Assembly: GCA_019113845.1 (NCBI GenBank)
Contig: DXGQ01000016.1
Coordinates: 1-64,000, forward strand
Reading direction: 5' to 3'
Source of the DNA: Candidatus Anaerobutyricum avicola
GTDB lineage: Bacteria; Bacillota; Clostridia; Lachnospirales; Lachnospiraceae
DNA: 64,000 nt
The notes beneath the pieces are model-generated. The model saw only the letters and a program-made list of their open reading frames with translations. It ran no database searches and was not told the origin of the DNA. A program made the translations under genes and the position numbers. Positions 26,686 through 36,042 of the stretch are shown here, in pieces. Numbering within the stretch: position 1 is the first letter of the stretch; each line of letters opens with the position of its first letter.

Positions 26686-28626
26686 ATGACGGAACAAGTA
26701 ACGCAGTGGAGGAAGACTTTCTGGCGTACCTTTCTTGCCACCCTGCCGGTCATTCTGTTTTTTCTCAGCGCGTTTCTCAGCGTATATTTTCTATTCGGCA
26801 TCCATTATGTGATGATCGTGTCGATCATCACGGTATTTTTTAAGACGCGCTACAAGAAAAATGATAACACCTTGATCCGGTATGTGCGGCTGATTCTGGT
26901 GGGAAGCCTGCTGGTGGTGCTGGCATATGTAAGTTCGCTGAACTTCTGGCTGTGCGTGGCGCTGAACATCGCTGTGCCGTTTATCCTGGTGTTCACTCAG
27001 AGCACGCAGTTTAAGCCGAAGGGATACTTTTCCTATGCGATGCTCTTTGTATTTTTATCTCTGATGCCGCCGGAAAGTCCCGCCGGGCTTTTGCAGGAAC
27101 TCTTCGTCTTTTGGTACTGTGTATTTTTGCTGGCGGTGTTCATCGGCGGATATTACCGGTTCTTTTCCGGAGCTGCCGCACAGAAACTGCCGCTCTCGTA
27201 CATTTTCTGTGAGATCTCGGATATGATGTTTCTGCTGTTTCAGCCGGAGAAGAAAAAGGAGCTTTCCCGGCGGTTTCAAAAACTGCTCCATGATTTTCAT
27301 CAGATGTCGTATCATCAGAATTTTTTTTCCACGCGGACAAAAGAGAACCAGATTTATGATATGGTGGAGACGCTTCTGCAGCGGTTTTCCTATCTGATCA
27401 CGGATGATGAATGGAGAGGGGAGCTGGATGAGGAGAGCATTCTGCTGCTGGGGAGACTGGCGACATTTTTGAGAGAGACGGCCATGGATCTTGACGCGCC
27501 GTCGTACAAAAAGCAGATCAGAATAGCGGAAATGCATCTGGAACATATGCTGGTGCCGGAAGGGCGGATTCGCATTTTCAGCCGGAGCATGCTGCATATG
27601 CTGATCCTGATCCTGAGGACCCGCAGCGAGAAGACAACGTCGCTTGCACGCCTGCATCCGGTCAACTGGCGGGAGATCTGGCAGCAGGTGCGGACGAGAT
27701 TTTCCCTGGAATCCTTTGAGACAAGAGTTGCCATGCGGGTATCGGCGGTGATGACCATAAGCTGTATCATAAGTTACGTCCTGCCGGTCACCCATTCGTA
27801 CTGGATCCCGCTCAATGCATTTCTGCTCATACAGCCGAGCTGTGAGGAGAGCAGTTACCGGATGAAGACCCGGCCGATCGGCACTCTGATCGGCTGCTGT
27901 ATCGAATTTCTTGTACATCCGTTTTTGCCGAGAGTGGCAGGGCAGCTCATTTTTGCACTTGTGATGATATCGCTGATGTACTGCTCCACGCCGGGAACCT
28001 GGTATCATCCGATCTTCTCCACCTGCTATGCGTTGACTCTGGCCGGGATGACGATGAATGAGACGACTGCCATCACTCTTCGTATCCTTTTTCTGATGTG
28101 TGCGGTGCTGGTCGTCTTTGTGGTGAACCGGTTCTTTTTCCCTGTCAGAAGAGAGGCCCTTTTCCGGTATAACATCAAAGCGCTCCTCCGGTTAAACTGC
28201 AGTTACTGGAAGCTGGTTGGAAAAGGACTGGAAAAGGAAATGGACCTGTCTGTCTCCGGCGAGATCCTTACCTATTTTCATATGATCTATGAGGAATGTA
28301 CGACTTACGTGACAAAACATCCCGGACTGCCTTATTATGAAGGACTGCGGGTGGTGCTTCTGACTCTGTGGCATATGTTTTCCGAGCTGGAGCAGATGCA
28401 CTATCTGGTGAGCACCGGCGCCGTCACTTTAAAAGAGCGGACGGAGCTGCGGATGTTTATCGCAGATATACGCAAAAATCTGTATCCACAGCCGGACGGC
28501 AGAGGGCTGGCGCATCTGCGGAAGCATCTTCATTATCAAGAGCCGGAGGTAAATTATGTGCTCAACAAATATCTGCTCCGTGCCGAACTTCTGGGACGGT
28601 ATAAAAAATGTATGATGCCAGAATAA
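26686..28626 (+). CDS. FUSC-family (YccS/aromatic acid exporter-like) membrane protein
   Basis: This 646-residue protein has two sets of hydrophobic helices, residues 13-165 and about 352-490, separated by a cytoplasmic helical region; this is the layout of the fusaric acid resistance (FUSC/YccS) family. The transport substrate is not known. It starts 13 bp after the dehydrogenase, with AAAGGACT upstream, so the two are probably cotranscribed. Its terminator lies at 28629. Confidence 0.78.
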   Translation: MTEQVTQWRKTFWRTFLATLPVILFFLSAFLSVYFLFGIHYVMIVSIITVFFKTRYKKNDNTLIRYVRLILVGSLLVVLAYVSSLNFWLCVALNIAVPFILVFTQSTQFKPKGYFSYAMLFVFLSLMPPESPAGLLQELFVFWYCVFLLAVFIGGYYRFFSGAAAQKLPLSYIFCEISDMMFLLFQPEKKKELSRRFQKLLHDFHQMSYHQNFFSTRTKENQIYDMVETLLQRFSYLITDDEWRGELDEESILLLGRLATFLRETAMDLDAPSYKKQIRIAEMHLEHMLVPEGRIRIFSRSMLHMLILILRTRSEKTTSLARLHPVNWREIWQQVRTRFSLESFETRVAMRVSAVMTISCIISYVLPVTHSYWIPLNAFLLIQPSCEESSYRMKTRPIGTLIGCCIEFLVHPFLPRVAGQLIFALVMISLMYCSTPGTWYHPIFSTCYALTLAGMTMNETTAITLRILFLMCAVLVVFVVNRFFFPVRREALFRYNIKALLRLNCSYWKLVGKGLEKEMDLSVSGEILTYFHMIYEECTTYVTKHPGLPYYEGLRVVLLTLWHMFSELEQMHYLVSTGAVTLKERTELRMFIADIRKNLYPQPDGRGLAHLRKHLHYQEPEVNYVLNKYLLRAELLGRYKKCMMPE

Positions 28627-28628
28627 AT

Positions 28629-28661
28629 CAAAACGGGGGCTGCGATGAGCTCCCGTTTTGT
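28629..28661 (+). terminator. Terminator after the FUSC-type gene
   Basis: AAAACGGG pairs with CCCGTTTT around a GC-containing loop and runs into TTTTGTGTG. The hairpin lies just before the end of the convergent cotJC fragment. Confidence 0.6.
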
Positions 28662-28716
28662 GTGTTTGGCAGACAACCGCTATGCTGTTGCATGGACAGC
28701 TATCCGATCGGACTGA

Positions 28717-29184
28717 TCACCGCTGACACCGTCCGTTTCGCCCGCAGTTGTTTTTGCAATTGTTATTTGCGCATTTGTCAAAAGCCGGATTAAAGGCGTA
28801 GAAGTTCCGGCTGTCGAGGCGGTCCTGCACGAGCCGGAGCCCCTCGCCGAATCTCTGGAAATGCACGATCTCTCTGGCGCGCAGGAACTTGATGGCGTCG
28901 TACACGTCCGGGTCGTCTTTGACCAGCCGGAGAATGTTATCGTAGGTGATCCGGGCTTTTTGTTCCGCAGCGAGGTCTTCCGTCAGGTCGGCGATCGGGT
29001 CGCCGGTGGACTGGAAGGTGGAGGCGGAGAACGGCATGCCGCTGGCGGCCTGCGGCCACAGACCTGTGGTGTGATCCACATAGTAGTCGGCAAAGCCCTG
29101 TTCCTTGATCTGCTCTACGGTGAGATTCCGCGTCAGCTGATGGACGATGGTGCAGATCATTTCCACATGGTTTAACTCTTCGGT
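28717..29184 (-). CDS. cotJC: CotJC spore-coat protein, C-terminal part (interrupted gene)
   Basis: These 155 codons continue the manganese-catalase-like CotJC whose first 62 codons lie at 36639-36824. The segment opens T-E-E-L-N-H-V-E, the second half of the conserved metal-ligand motif, and goes on through AEQKARITYDNI and REIVHFQRF, which carry the other Mn ligands. It has no start of its own: upstream in frame is element DNA. Fusion at the 13-bp repeat gives a 217-residue protein. The tail is unusual, with four Cys in an Asn/Arg-rich stretch (CANNNCKNNCGRNGRC), beyond the normal CotJC end. Confidence 0.9.
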   Translation of the reverse strand, partial: TEELNHVEMICTIVHQLTRNLTVEQIKEQGFADYYVDHTTGLWPQAASGMPFSASTFQSTGDPIADLTEDLAAEQKARITYDNILRLVKDDPDVYDAIKFLRAREIVHFQRFGEGLRLVQDRLDSRNFYAFNPAFDKCANNNCKNNCGRNGRCQR

Positions 29185-29196
29185 ACCTGTGTCGGT
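29184..29196. other. Attachment site at the cotJC C-terminal side (attL-like)
   Basis: TACCTGTGTCGGT; on the minus strand this lies at the codon pair G-T that joins the two halves of cotJC. The element side continues GTTATTG. When joined to the other end, it supplies the TGTCGGTG arm of the circle-junction dyad. Confidence 0.8.
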
Positions 29197-29234
29197 GTTA
29201 TTGTATGTATGAGATATCGGTGTCATGATATGTA

Positions 29235-30131
29235 TCAGACATTTTGCTGCCGGTGCGGCGGCTGGCCCCCGGATCGCCGCGGGCGGCGGGCGCGTCTTAC
29301 GAGCGCTTCCTGAGTCCGTTCCCACAGCGACCGCTCAATGATGGGAGGATGGTGGCCGCGGATGCAGATAAAGTCCTCTTCTCCGTGATTGGCCCGCTTT
29401 TGATGGGTGAGATAATCCGGGGTGTATGTTTTCTTCTGACAAAGATCGCCGGCATATTTTTCGTTGCGGAGGATTTTGATGATGACGCCCGGCGACCAGC
29501 GGGCGGCGTACTTAGGCGGATAGCCTTCTGCCAGAAGTTCCGCGGCAATCTGTCTGGCGCTTTTTTCTTCGTCCGTATATTTGTGAAAGATGCGGCGGAC
29601 GACGGCCGCCTCCGCCTCGTTGATCAAAAGCTGTCCGTCCCGCACCGTGTAGCCAAGTAAGTCCCGCCCGAAGACTACCCCCTGTTCCATCCGCCGCCGC
29701 TGTCCCCATTTGATCCGCTCAGAGATCTTGCGGCTTTCTTCCTGCGCGAGACTTGCCATGAGCGTAAGCCGCAGCTCCCCGTCGCAGTCCCGGGTATCGA
29801 TATTGTCCAGAATAAAAATGACGCCGATGCGCCGTTCCCGGAGCATACGGGTGTAGGCGAGGGCGTCCACGGTATTTCTGGCAAAACGGCTCACTTCCTT
29901 GGTGAGGATCAGATCGATCTGTCCGGACATGGCGTCGCCGATCATCCGGTTAAACCCCTCTCGTTTTCTTGTCTGTGTGCCGCTGGTTCCCTCGTCAAAA
30001 TATACATTTACAAGATTCCAGTCCGCGTGGCGGCGGATGTACTCGTCAAAATAGCGCTTCTGGCTTATGAGCGACTGCGCCTGCTCCCCCTTGTCGGTGG
30101 AAACCCGGCAGTAAGCGGCGACCTTTTGCAT
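29235..30131 (-). CDS. Serine recombinase of the cotJC element
   Basis: A 298-residue large-serine-recombinase-type protein. The resolvase domain (about residues 1-148) carries the catalytic Ser11 in Y-C-R-V-S-T-D and V-S-R-F-A-R-N-T. A recombinase domain follows (about 155-285, RNEKYAGDLCQKK). It stops after W-E-R-T-Q-E-A-L, where relatives normally continue with a zinc ribbon and coiled coil, so it is about 150-250 residues shorter than SpoIVCA-type enzymes. The tail is Arg-rich. It begins after AAAGGAGG. It is the obvious candidate to insert and remove the element. Confidence 0.93.
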   Translation of the reverse strand: MQKVAAYCRVSTDKGEQAQSLISQKRYFDEYIRRHADWNLVNVYFDEGTSGTQTRKREGFNRMIGDAMSGQIDLILTKEVSRFARNTVDALAYTRMLRERRIGVIFILDNIDTRDCDGELRLTLMASLAQEESRKISERIKWGQRRRMEQGVVFGRDLLGYTVRDGQLLINEAEAAVVRRIFHKYTDEEKSARQIAAELLAEGYPPKYAARWSPGVIIKILRNEKYAGDLCQKKTYTPDYLTHQKRANHGEEDFICIRGHHPPIIERSLWERTQEALVRRARRPRRSGGQPPHRQQNV

Positions 30132-30349
30132 GGAAGCCTCCTTTGTGCCGTCTCATATTTCTATATAGGAAGGGCTGCTCTGAACCGGGCTTGTTCAGGC
30201 TGCCTGCTGCGAAACAGCATTGTTTTTCGTCACAACAGAACCGATGAGATATGGCACGGAATGCGATTATTACAGGATATGAGCCGGGAAGAAGAATATG
30301 AAAAAGAAAAGAAATACGCAAAGGATGTAAGGCGGGCGCCTCTCCGGTT
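30132..30349. other. Non-coding spacer upstream of the recombinase
   Basis: No gene is visible. It contains a dyad CTGAAC-N7-GTTCAG (about 30178-30196) roughly 50 bases upstream of the recombinase start, which could be a regulator-binding site. Confidence 0.4.
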
Positions 30350-30874
30350 TTATGTTGTCCGGATGAGGCGGCGCACATGTGCTTTTTCCAAAACGGCGGC
30401 AACAACAAAGTATACGGCGATGTTGACGATACCTTCTACGATCAGTCCCGGTGAGGAGGCAAGTCCGGCGGGAAGATTCCCGTAAAGAACGCTGCCCATG
30501 GCGGTATATCCTGCAACCATCCATGCCATGCTGACGCCTGCGGCGAGGAAGCTCCTCCAGTGAAAGAGCCGGAAACTGCCGTTTTTATCGAACAGGAGCC
30601 GGCCGGCGATGAGTGCGATGATGATCTTGATAAAAAAGGTCGGGATGACCCACTGGGTAAATCCGGTGAGCAGGTCAGTCAGGCAGGAACCGAGGCCGCT
30701 GGCCCAGACCGCCTCCCGCCGTCCGAAGTATGTGACGCCCAGAAGGATGGCGGCGTCCCCCAGATGCGCGTATCCCAGCGGGATGGGGATCTGGATCACC
30801 ATGGTCATGATGCAGATGAGAGCGGTCAGCAATGCGCCGCAGCAAAGAGAAAATGTGTTGGAAGTATATTTCAT
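30350..30874 (-). CDS. ECF transporter S component, riboflavin/HMP-type family
   Basis: This 174-residue membrane protein has about six hydrophobic segments and the motif GYAHLGDAAILLG near residue 35, typical of the PF07155-like S components of energy-coupling-factor transporters. The S component binds a vitamin or precursor and partners with the shared EcfAAT module encoded elsewhere. The ligand is not certain. The ATG at 30874 follows GAGGTGATAATT. It lies 90 bp downstream of treR on the same strand; the gap holds an inverted repeat (AATTACCTCA and TGAGGTGATAATT) that could hide the ribosome site. Confidence 0.78.
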   Translation of the reverse strand: MKYTSNTFSLCCGALLTALICIMTMVIQIPIPLGYAHLGDAAILLGVTYFGRREAVWASGLGSCLTDLLTGFTQWVIPTFFIKIIIALIAGRLLFDKNGSFRLFHWRSFLAAGVSMAWMVAGYTAMGSVLYGNLPAGLASSPGLIVEGIVNIAVYFVVAAVLEKAHVRRLIRTT

Positions 30875-30963
30875 AATTATCACCTCAGTTGCACAATATA
30901 GCACAAAACTGGCATGTAATATAGTGCCAATTTGAGGTAATTATTAAGGTCAGATCCTGGCAG

Positions 30964-31695
30964 CTACGCGATCACTTTCTTCCGGGTCGCCGTGGTCTGA
31001 AAGGAAAAGTAGTCCGGCCGGTGGCGGGACTGAGTGTACTCGAACATCAGGCCGTCGTCGTTGAAGGTCTGTCCGGTCACGACAGCCAGGCAGTTGTAAT
31101 CGCCCAGTTCCAGATGGGATTCATCGGCAGGGGTCACATGCTCCACCGTCATGGTCCGGCGGCTGGTGACGATGGCCATCTGCAGTTCGTTCTCGATGTA
31201 TTCGTAGATGGACTTTTCCGCGATGACTTCCGTGAGACCCGGTACCAGACTTTTCAGGAAAAAGTTGGTGTCGAGGATGAGCGGTTTGCCGTCCAGATAC
31301 CGGACACGGCGCACATAGTAGAGGGCGTCGCCCGGCTGAAAACCCGTCCGGCGGGAGAGACGCTCATCGCAGACAACTTCGTCAAACTGCACGACCTTTG
31401 TGATATACGTCCGGTGGTTGCGCCGGGCGGATTCCTGAAAGGTTTCGATGCCGCCGATCAGGAAACTGGCGGCATCCACCGGCTGGTAGATGACCCGGAC
31501 GCCCTTGCCGTGCAGGGGTTGCACGTAACCTTCTTCCGACAGAAGCGCCACTGCCCGGCGGATGGTGTTGCGGGAACAGTGGTAGATCTCCACCAGGGTG
31601 TTTTCGGAAGGAAGCATCTGCTGGTATTCATATTCTTCATTTTCTATTTTTGATTTCAGGTCTTTATATATCTCGTTAAACTTTATTTTGGGCAT
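30964..31695 (-). CDS. treR: GntR-family regulator, TreR-like
   Basis: This 243-residue protein has an N-terminal winged helix-turn-helix (LPSENTLVEIYHCSRNTIRRAVALL, about residues 26-50, written in pieces: LPSENTL, CSRNTIRRAVALL) and a UTRA-type effector domain (FLIGG, DALYYVRRVRYLDGKPL). It fits the TreR repressor that senses trehalose-6-phosphate. The start at 31695 follows AAGGAAA. It is divergent from treB, with palindromes that could be its operators in between. Confidence 0.88.
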   Translation of the reverse strand: MPKIKFNEIYKDLKSKIENEEYEYQQMLPSENTLVEIYHCSRNTIRRAVALLSEEGYVQPLHGKGVRVIYQPVDAASFLIGGIETFQESARRNHRTYITKVVQFDEVVCDERLSRRTGFQPGDALYYVRRVRYLDGKPLILDTNFFLKSLVPGLTEVIAEKSIYEYIENELQMAIVTSRRTMTVEHVTPADESHLELGDYNCLAVVTGQTFNDDGLMFEYTQSRHRPDYFSFQTTATRKKVIA

Positions 31696-31831
31696 AAGAT
31701 TTCCTTTCATCTGTTCTTAAATCTATATCATTTGTTATTGTTTTCCTGTTTGTACGTCTGTAACAGCCCTGCATTTTTTGAGTAAAAGGGATGATTTTTT
31801 TATTTTGATGACATTATAGAGTTGGGTTTCC

Positions 31832-31879
31832 AAGGTCAAAATCCTCTTGCAAGCAAGCCTGCATCGGATTCCTGACCTT
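31832..31879. promoter_or_regulatory. Long imperfect dyad in the treR-treB intergenic region
   Basis: AAGGTCAAAATCC (31832-31844) pairs with GGATTCCTGACCTT (31866-31879), with a palindromic CTTGCAAGCAAG between them. It could form a stem in the treR leader (minus strand). Its role is unknown. Confidence 0.4.
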
Positions 31880-31924
31880 TTGAACGTGGTATCATCATTA
31901 TAACAGAAAACCTGAAAAAAACAA

Positions 31925-32007
31925 CTTGTTTAAACAAATTTTGAAAAAGCGCTTGACTTGTTTAAACAAGAGTGATATAACTGAATCATCAAACTTGTTT
32001 AAACAAG
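31925..32007 (+). promoter_or_regulatory. TreR-type operators (TTGTTTAAACAA palindromes)
   Basis: Three palindromes match (C)TTGTTTAAACAA(G): centred near 31931, 31964 and 32001; a fourth half-copy (CTTGTTTA) starts at 32028. The middle one overlaps the -35 region of the treB promoter. They fit the expected operator of a GntR/TreR repressor. Confidence 0.8.
31953..31981 (+). promoter_or_regulatory. treBC promoter
   Basis: TTGACT at 31953-31958 and TATAAC at 31976-31981 are 17 bases apart. An operator palindrome overlaps the -35, so repression by TreR is expected. Confidence 0.65.
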
Positions 32008-32091
32008 ACAGCGACACATTTCCGGAACTTGTTTAGATGGGGAACAAGAAGCTTTATAATATACAAGGAGAAAAAACAGGGAGGAAGAGTA

Positions 32092-34035
32092 ATGGGAAGA
32101 TATCAGGAAGATTCCAGAGAACTTCTGGAACTGATAGGCGGAAAAAGTAACATTGCGGCAGTATCGCACTGCATGACCCGGATGCGTTTTGTGTTAAATG
32201 ATCCGGACAAGGCGGATGTGAAGGGCATCGAGGCCATGAAGGTGGTGAAGGGAAGCTTTACCCAGTCGGGACAGTTCCAGGTCATCATCGGCAACACGGT
32301 CGCTGATTTTTACAATGACTTCGTGGCGGTGGCCGGTGTGGAAGGGGTCAGTAAAGACCAGGTAAAACAGGCGGCCAAGCAGAATCAGAACGTGCTGCAG
32401 CGGATCGTCACGGCACTGGCGGAGATATTCGCGCCGCTGATCCCGGCCATCATCACCGGCGGTCTGATCTTAGGTTTCAGAAACTGTATCGATAGCCTGT
32501 ACCTTTTTGAAAACGGAACAAAGACACTCTGTGATCTGAGCCAGTTCTGGACGGGTATTGACAGCTTCTTGTGGCTCATCGGCGAGGCCATCTTCCATAT
32601 GCTGCCGGTCGGTATCTGCTGGTCTGTGACGAAGAAGATGGGAACGACCCAGATGCTCGGTATCGTTCTCGGTCTGACGCTGGTATCCGGCCAGCTCTTA
32701 AATGCCTACGATGTGGCGACCACAGCGGCGGCAGATATCCCGGCATGGGATTTCGGATTTTTTAAAGTCAATATGATCGGTTATCAGTCCCAGGTAATCC
32801 CGGCGATCCTCGCCGCATTTACGCTGGTGTATCTGGAGAAGTTTTTCCGGAAGATCACGCCGGCGGTCATCTCGATGATCGTTGTGCCGTTCTGCAGTCT
32901 GGTCCTGGCCGTGATCGCAGCGCATTTCGTCTTAGGACCGATCGGCTGGAAGATCGGATCAGCCATCTCCTCCGTCGTATTTGCAGGAATCACCGGCTCC
33001 TTCCGGATCGTATTCGGCGCGGTCTTTGGCTTCATCTATGCGCCGCTCGTCATCACTGGTCTTCACCATATGAGCAACGCCATCGACCTGCAGCTTATCG
33101 CTGACTATGGTGGCACCATGCTCTGGCCGATGATCGCGCTGTCCAATATCGCGCAGGGCTCCGCAGTCCTTGCCATGATTTTCCTGCAGAGAAAGAACGC
33201 GGAGGCACAGGAGGTTAACATCCCGTCCTGTATCTCCTGTTACTTGAGTGTAACGGAACCGGCCATCTTCGGTGTCAACTTAAAATATGTCTTCCCATTT
33301 GTATGCGGTATGATCGGTTCTGCCATCGCCGGTATGGTCAGCGTGGCGACCGGCACCACTGCATCCGCCATCGGCGTCGGCGGACTGCCAGGTATCCTCT
33401 CCATTAAGACAGAGTCCATGGCAAGCTTCGCCATCTGCATGGTCATCGCCATCGTGATCCCGTTCGTGCTGACTGTGATCGTCGGGCAGAGAAAGCTGAC
33501 CGCGTCTCAGAAATACGGCGCAGCAGCCGGAGCAGATGCGACGGTAAACGGCAGCGCACAGGGAACAGAAAAGGAAATGCCAAAAGAATTGGTTGCATTT
33601 CTTGATGGTAAAGTGATCCCGGTGAAGGAAGTTGGCGATGGCGTCTTCTCCGAGGGAATCATGGGCGACGGCATCGCCATTATCCCGGAAAATGAAGTGC
33701 TGGTTTCCCCGGTGGCAGGAGAGATCGCTGTGACCATGGATGATTCCCGCCATGCCTGCGCCATCAAGGCGGACAACGGCATGGAAATCCTTCTCCATAT
33801 CGGACTGGACACGGTGGATATGGGTGGAGATGGTTTTGAGTATCTGATTACAAAAGGACAGAGAGTACAGACAGGCACTCCGCTCATCCGGTTCAGCAGA
33901 GAGAAGATCAAAGCGGCAGGACACAGAGACGTGACCATGTGTATCCTCTCCGACCCGGGTAAGGCAGAAAATATCCGGTATCAGTTTACCGATTACGCTA
34001 AAGCGGGAGAGACGGTCGTAGCGACATTTGAGTAA
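32092..34035 (+). CDS. treB: PTS trehalose transporter, EIIBCA
   Basis: A 647-residue phosphotransferase permease that imports trehalose as trehalose-6-phosphate. Order of domains: EIIB (residues 1-90) with the phosphorylated Cys27 in SHCMTRMRF; EIIC with about ten membrane helices (about 105-475); EIIA (about 510-645) with the phospho-His site MEILLHIGLDTV. The ATG at 32092 follows GGAGGAAGAG. Operators lie upstream; treC follows. Inside the cotJC element. Confidence 0.9.
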   Translation: MGRYQEDSRELLELIGGKSNIAAVSHCMTRMRFVLNDPDKADVKGIEAMKVVKGSFTQSGQFQVIIGNTVADFYNDFVAVAGVEGVSKDQVKQAAKQNQNVLQRIVTALAEIFAPLIPAIITGGLILGFRNCIDSLYLFENGTKTLCDLSQFWTGIDSFLWLIGEAIFHMLPVGICWSVTKKMGTTQMLGIVLGLTLVSGQLLNAYDVATTAAADIPAWDFGFFKVNMIGYQSQVIPAILAAFTLVYLEKFFRKITPAVISMIVVPFCSLVLAVIAAHFVLGPIGWKIGSAISSVVFAGITGSFRIVFGAVFGFIYAPLVITGLHHMSNAIDLQLIADYGGTMLWPMIALSNIAQGSAVLAMIFLQRKNAEAQEVNIPSCISCYLSVTEPAIFGVNLKYVFPFVCGMIGSAIAGMVSVATGTTASAIGVGGLPGILSIKTESMASFAICMVIAIVIPFVLTVIVGQRKLTASQKYGAAAGADATVNGSAQGTEKEMPKELVAFLDGKVIPVKEVGDGVFSEGIMGDGIAIIPENEVLVSPVAGEIAVTMDDSRHACAIKADNGMEILLHIGLDTVDMGGDGFEYLITKGQRVQTGTPLIRFSREKIKAAGHRDVTMCILSDPGKAENIRYQFTDYAKAGETVVATFE

Positions 34036-34183
34036 TATATCGGTGAATATGAAATGCAAAGGCACGCCAAATGACCCGGACGGAAAACGGGGCACGCCGG
34101 GTGATCCGGGCAGGGAAACAGGGCGCGTCGGAAAGCAGAGCGTGACAGGAAGACAACAGACAGAAAAGAAAAGGGTGAAAACG

Positions 34184-35848
34184 ATGAATCATTTCAGTGA
34201 TAAAGTTATTTATCAGATCTATTTACGATCCTTCAAAGATTCCAACGGAGACGGGATCGGAGACATCAGGGGCATTACGCAGCAGCTCGATTATCTGCAA
34301 TCGCTGGGCGTGGACTATCTGTGGATTACTCCTTTCTTCGTGTCCCCGCAGAACGATAACGGTTATGATGTGGCAGATTACCGGAAGATAGACCCGGTGT
34401 TTGGATCGATGGAAGATCTGGAAGAGCTGATCCGTGAGGCAAAGGAGCGGGGGATCGAGCTGATGCTCGATATGGTGTTCAACCATACTTCCACCAGCCA
34501 CGAGTGGTTTCAGAAAGCCCTTGCCGGGGATGAAAAATATCAGAATTATTACATTTTCAAGGACGGCACACCGGACAAGATACCGACAAACTGGGAATCC
34601 AAGTTCGGCGGCCCGGCATGGGAATACGTTCCGTCCCTCAAAAAATGGTATCTGCATCTGTTTGATGTGAGCCAGGCGGACTTGAACTGGGAGAATCCGC
34701 AGGTGCGGGAAGAGTTAAAGGAAGTCATCCGCTTCTGGATGAAAAAAGGCATCGGGGGCTTCCGGTTTGACGTGGTCAACCTCATCTCCAAGCCGGAACA
34801 GTTTGAAGATGACTTCGAGGGGGACGGACGGAGATTCTACACGGATGGCCGCCATGTCCACGAGTTTTTGAAAGAACTGACCGCAGATACCGGTCTTGAC
34901 AACTATGTGACGGTAGGAGAAATGTCCTCCACCTCCCTGGAAAACTGTATCCGTTACTCTGATCCGGAGGAAAAAGAGCTGAGTATGTGCTTTAACTTCC
35001 ATCATCTGAAAGTGGATTATAAGGATGGTAAGAAATGGGAGCTGATGGAGCCGGACCGGATGAAGCTGAAAGAGTTGTTTGAAACCTGGGGAACCGGAAT
35101 GCAGGAGGCCGGCGGCTGGAATGCGCTCTTCTGGTGCAACCATGACCAGCCGCGTACGGTGAGCCGTCTGGGGGACGAGGGCCGTTATTGGGCAAAATCT
35201 GCCAAGATGCTGGCGGCTTCCATCCACCTGATGCGGGGAACGCCGTACATTTACCAGGGCGAGGAGATCGGTATGACCAATCCGCACTTTGCGGACATCA
35301 AACAGTACCGGGATGTGGAGAGTCTCAATTATTATCGCATCCTGCTGGAACAGGGCAAAACCAGCAGCGAGGCCATGGAGATCTTACAGGCACGCTCCCG
35401 GGACAACGGGCGGACGCCGGTGCAGTGGACGGCGGAAGAACATGCCGGCTTTACCACCGGCACACCGTGGATTGGCGTATGCGGCAACTACCGGGAGATC
35501 AATGTCGCCGCACAGACGGGAGATGCGGATTCCATCTGGAACTTTTATCGCAGACTGATCCGGCTTCGGAAAGAAAAAAAGGTCATCTCCGAGGGAACGA
35601 TCACCTTTCTGGAACGTGAAAACGAAGATGTGCTGGCCTACCGCCGCAACCTCGGCGATGAGGAACTGATCGTCTTCAATAACCTGACCGCACACCCGGC
35701 CGAGGTGACGCTGGAAGACGCCTGGAAAAATTATCATATCATACTGACCAACGATGAAGGGAAAGAGCGAACGGAAGAGACACTGAAAAAACTGTCGGGA
35801 AGCCGCCTGACACTACAGCCGTATGAGACGCTGGCACTGGAAAGGTGA
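34184..35848 (+). CDS. treC: Alpha,alpha-phosphotrehalase
   Basis: A 554-residue GH13 enzyme that splits trehalose-6-phosphate into glucose and glucose-6-phosphate in the cytoplasm. It shows the oligo-1,6-glucosidase-type start (VIYQIYLRSFKDSNGDGIGD) and the GH13 catalytic Asp (FRFDVVNL), Glu (VGEMSS) and transition-state Asp (NHDQPR). The ATG at 34184 follows AAGGGTGAAAACG. It sits 148 bp after treB in the same direction and is read from the same promoter. Confidence 0.9.
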   Translation: MNHFSDKVIYQIYLRSFKDSNGDGIGDIRGITQQLDYLQSLGVDYLWITPFFVSPQNDNGYDVADYRKIDPVFGSMEDLEELIREAKERGIELMLDMVFNHTSTSHEWFQKALAGDEKYQNYYIFKDGTPDKIPTNWESKFGGPAWEYVPSLKKWYLHLFDVSQADLNWENPQVREELKEVIRFWMKKGIGGFRFDVVNLISKPEQFEDDFEGDGRRFYTDGRHVHEFLKELTADTGLDNYVTVGEMSSTSLENCIRYSDPEEKELSMCFNFHHLKVDYKDGKKWELMEPDRMKLKELFETWGTGMQEAGGWNALFWCNHDQPRTVSRLGDEGRYWAKSAKMLAASIHLMRGTPYIYQGEEIGMTNPHFADIKQYRDVESLNYYRILLEQGKTSSEAMEILQARSRDNGRTPVQWTAEEHAGFTTGTPWIGVCGNYREINVAAQTGDADSIWNFYRRLIRLRKEKKVISEGTITFLERENEDVLAYRRNLGDEELIVFNNLTAHPAEVTLEDAWKNYHIILTNDEGKERTEETLKKLSGSRLTLQPYETLALER

Positions 35849-35969
35849 AGGGCAGCGTCGGCAAGACTGATCAAAACGGGTCAATGAATAACAGAATAAA
35901 ACTATAACAGGCAGAAAGAAAATAGAATAACAGAATCAATACAGAAAACAGGAACCTCCGCAAAACCGG

Positions 35970-36008
35970 AAGAAAAGAGGAAGAAATACGGGCAAATGTT
36001 TCTTCCTC
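35970..36008 (-). terminator. Terminator between treC and the 64-residue ORF
   Basis: GAGGAAGAAA and TTTCTTCCTC form a 10-bp stem. On the minus strand the next bases are TTTTCTT, so it mainly serves the small minus-strand gene, with weaker use for treC. Confidence 0.6.
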
Positions 36009-36042
36009 CCACGCGATGAGCGATCATCCGGAATTGCTTTTT

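Noticed and set aside
30178..30196. LexA-type operator before the recombinase
   Set aside because: The spacing between GAAC and GTTC is seven bases, not four as expected for a Firmicutes LexA box.
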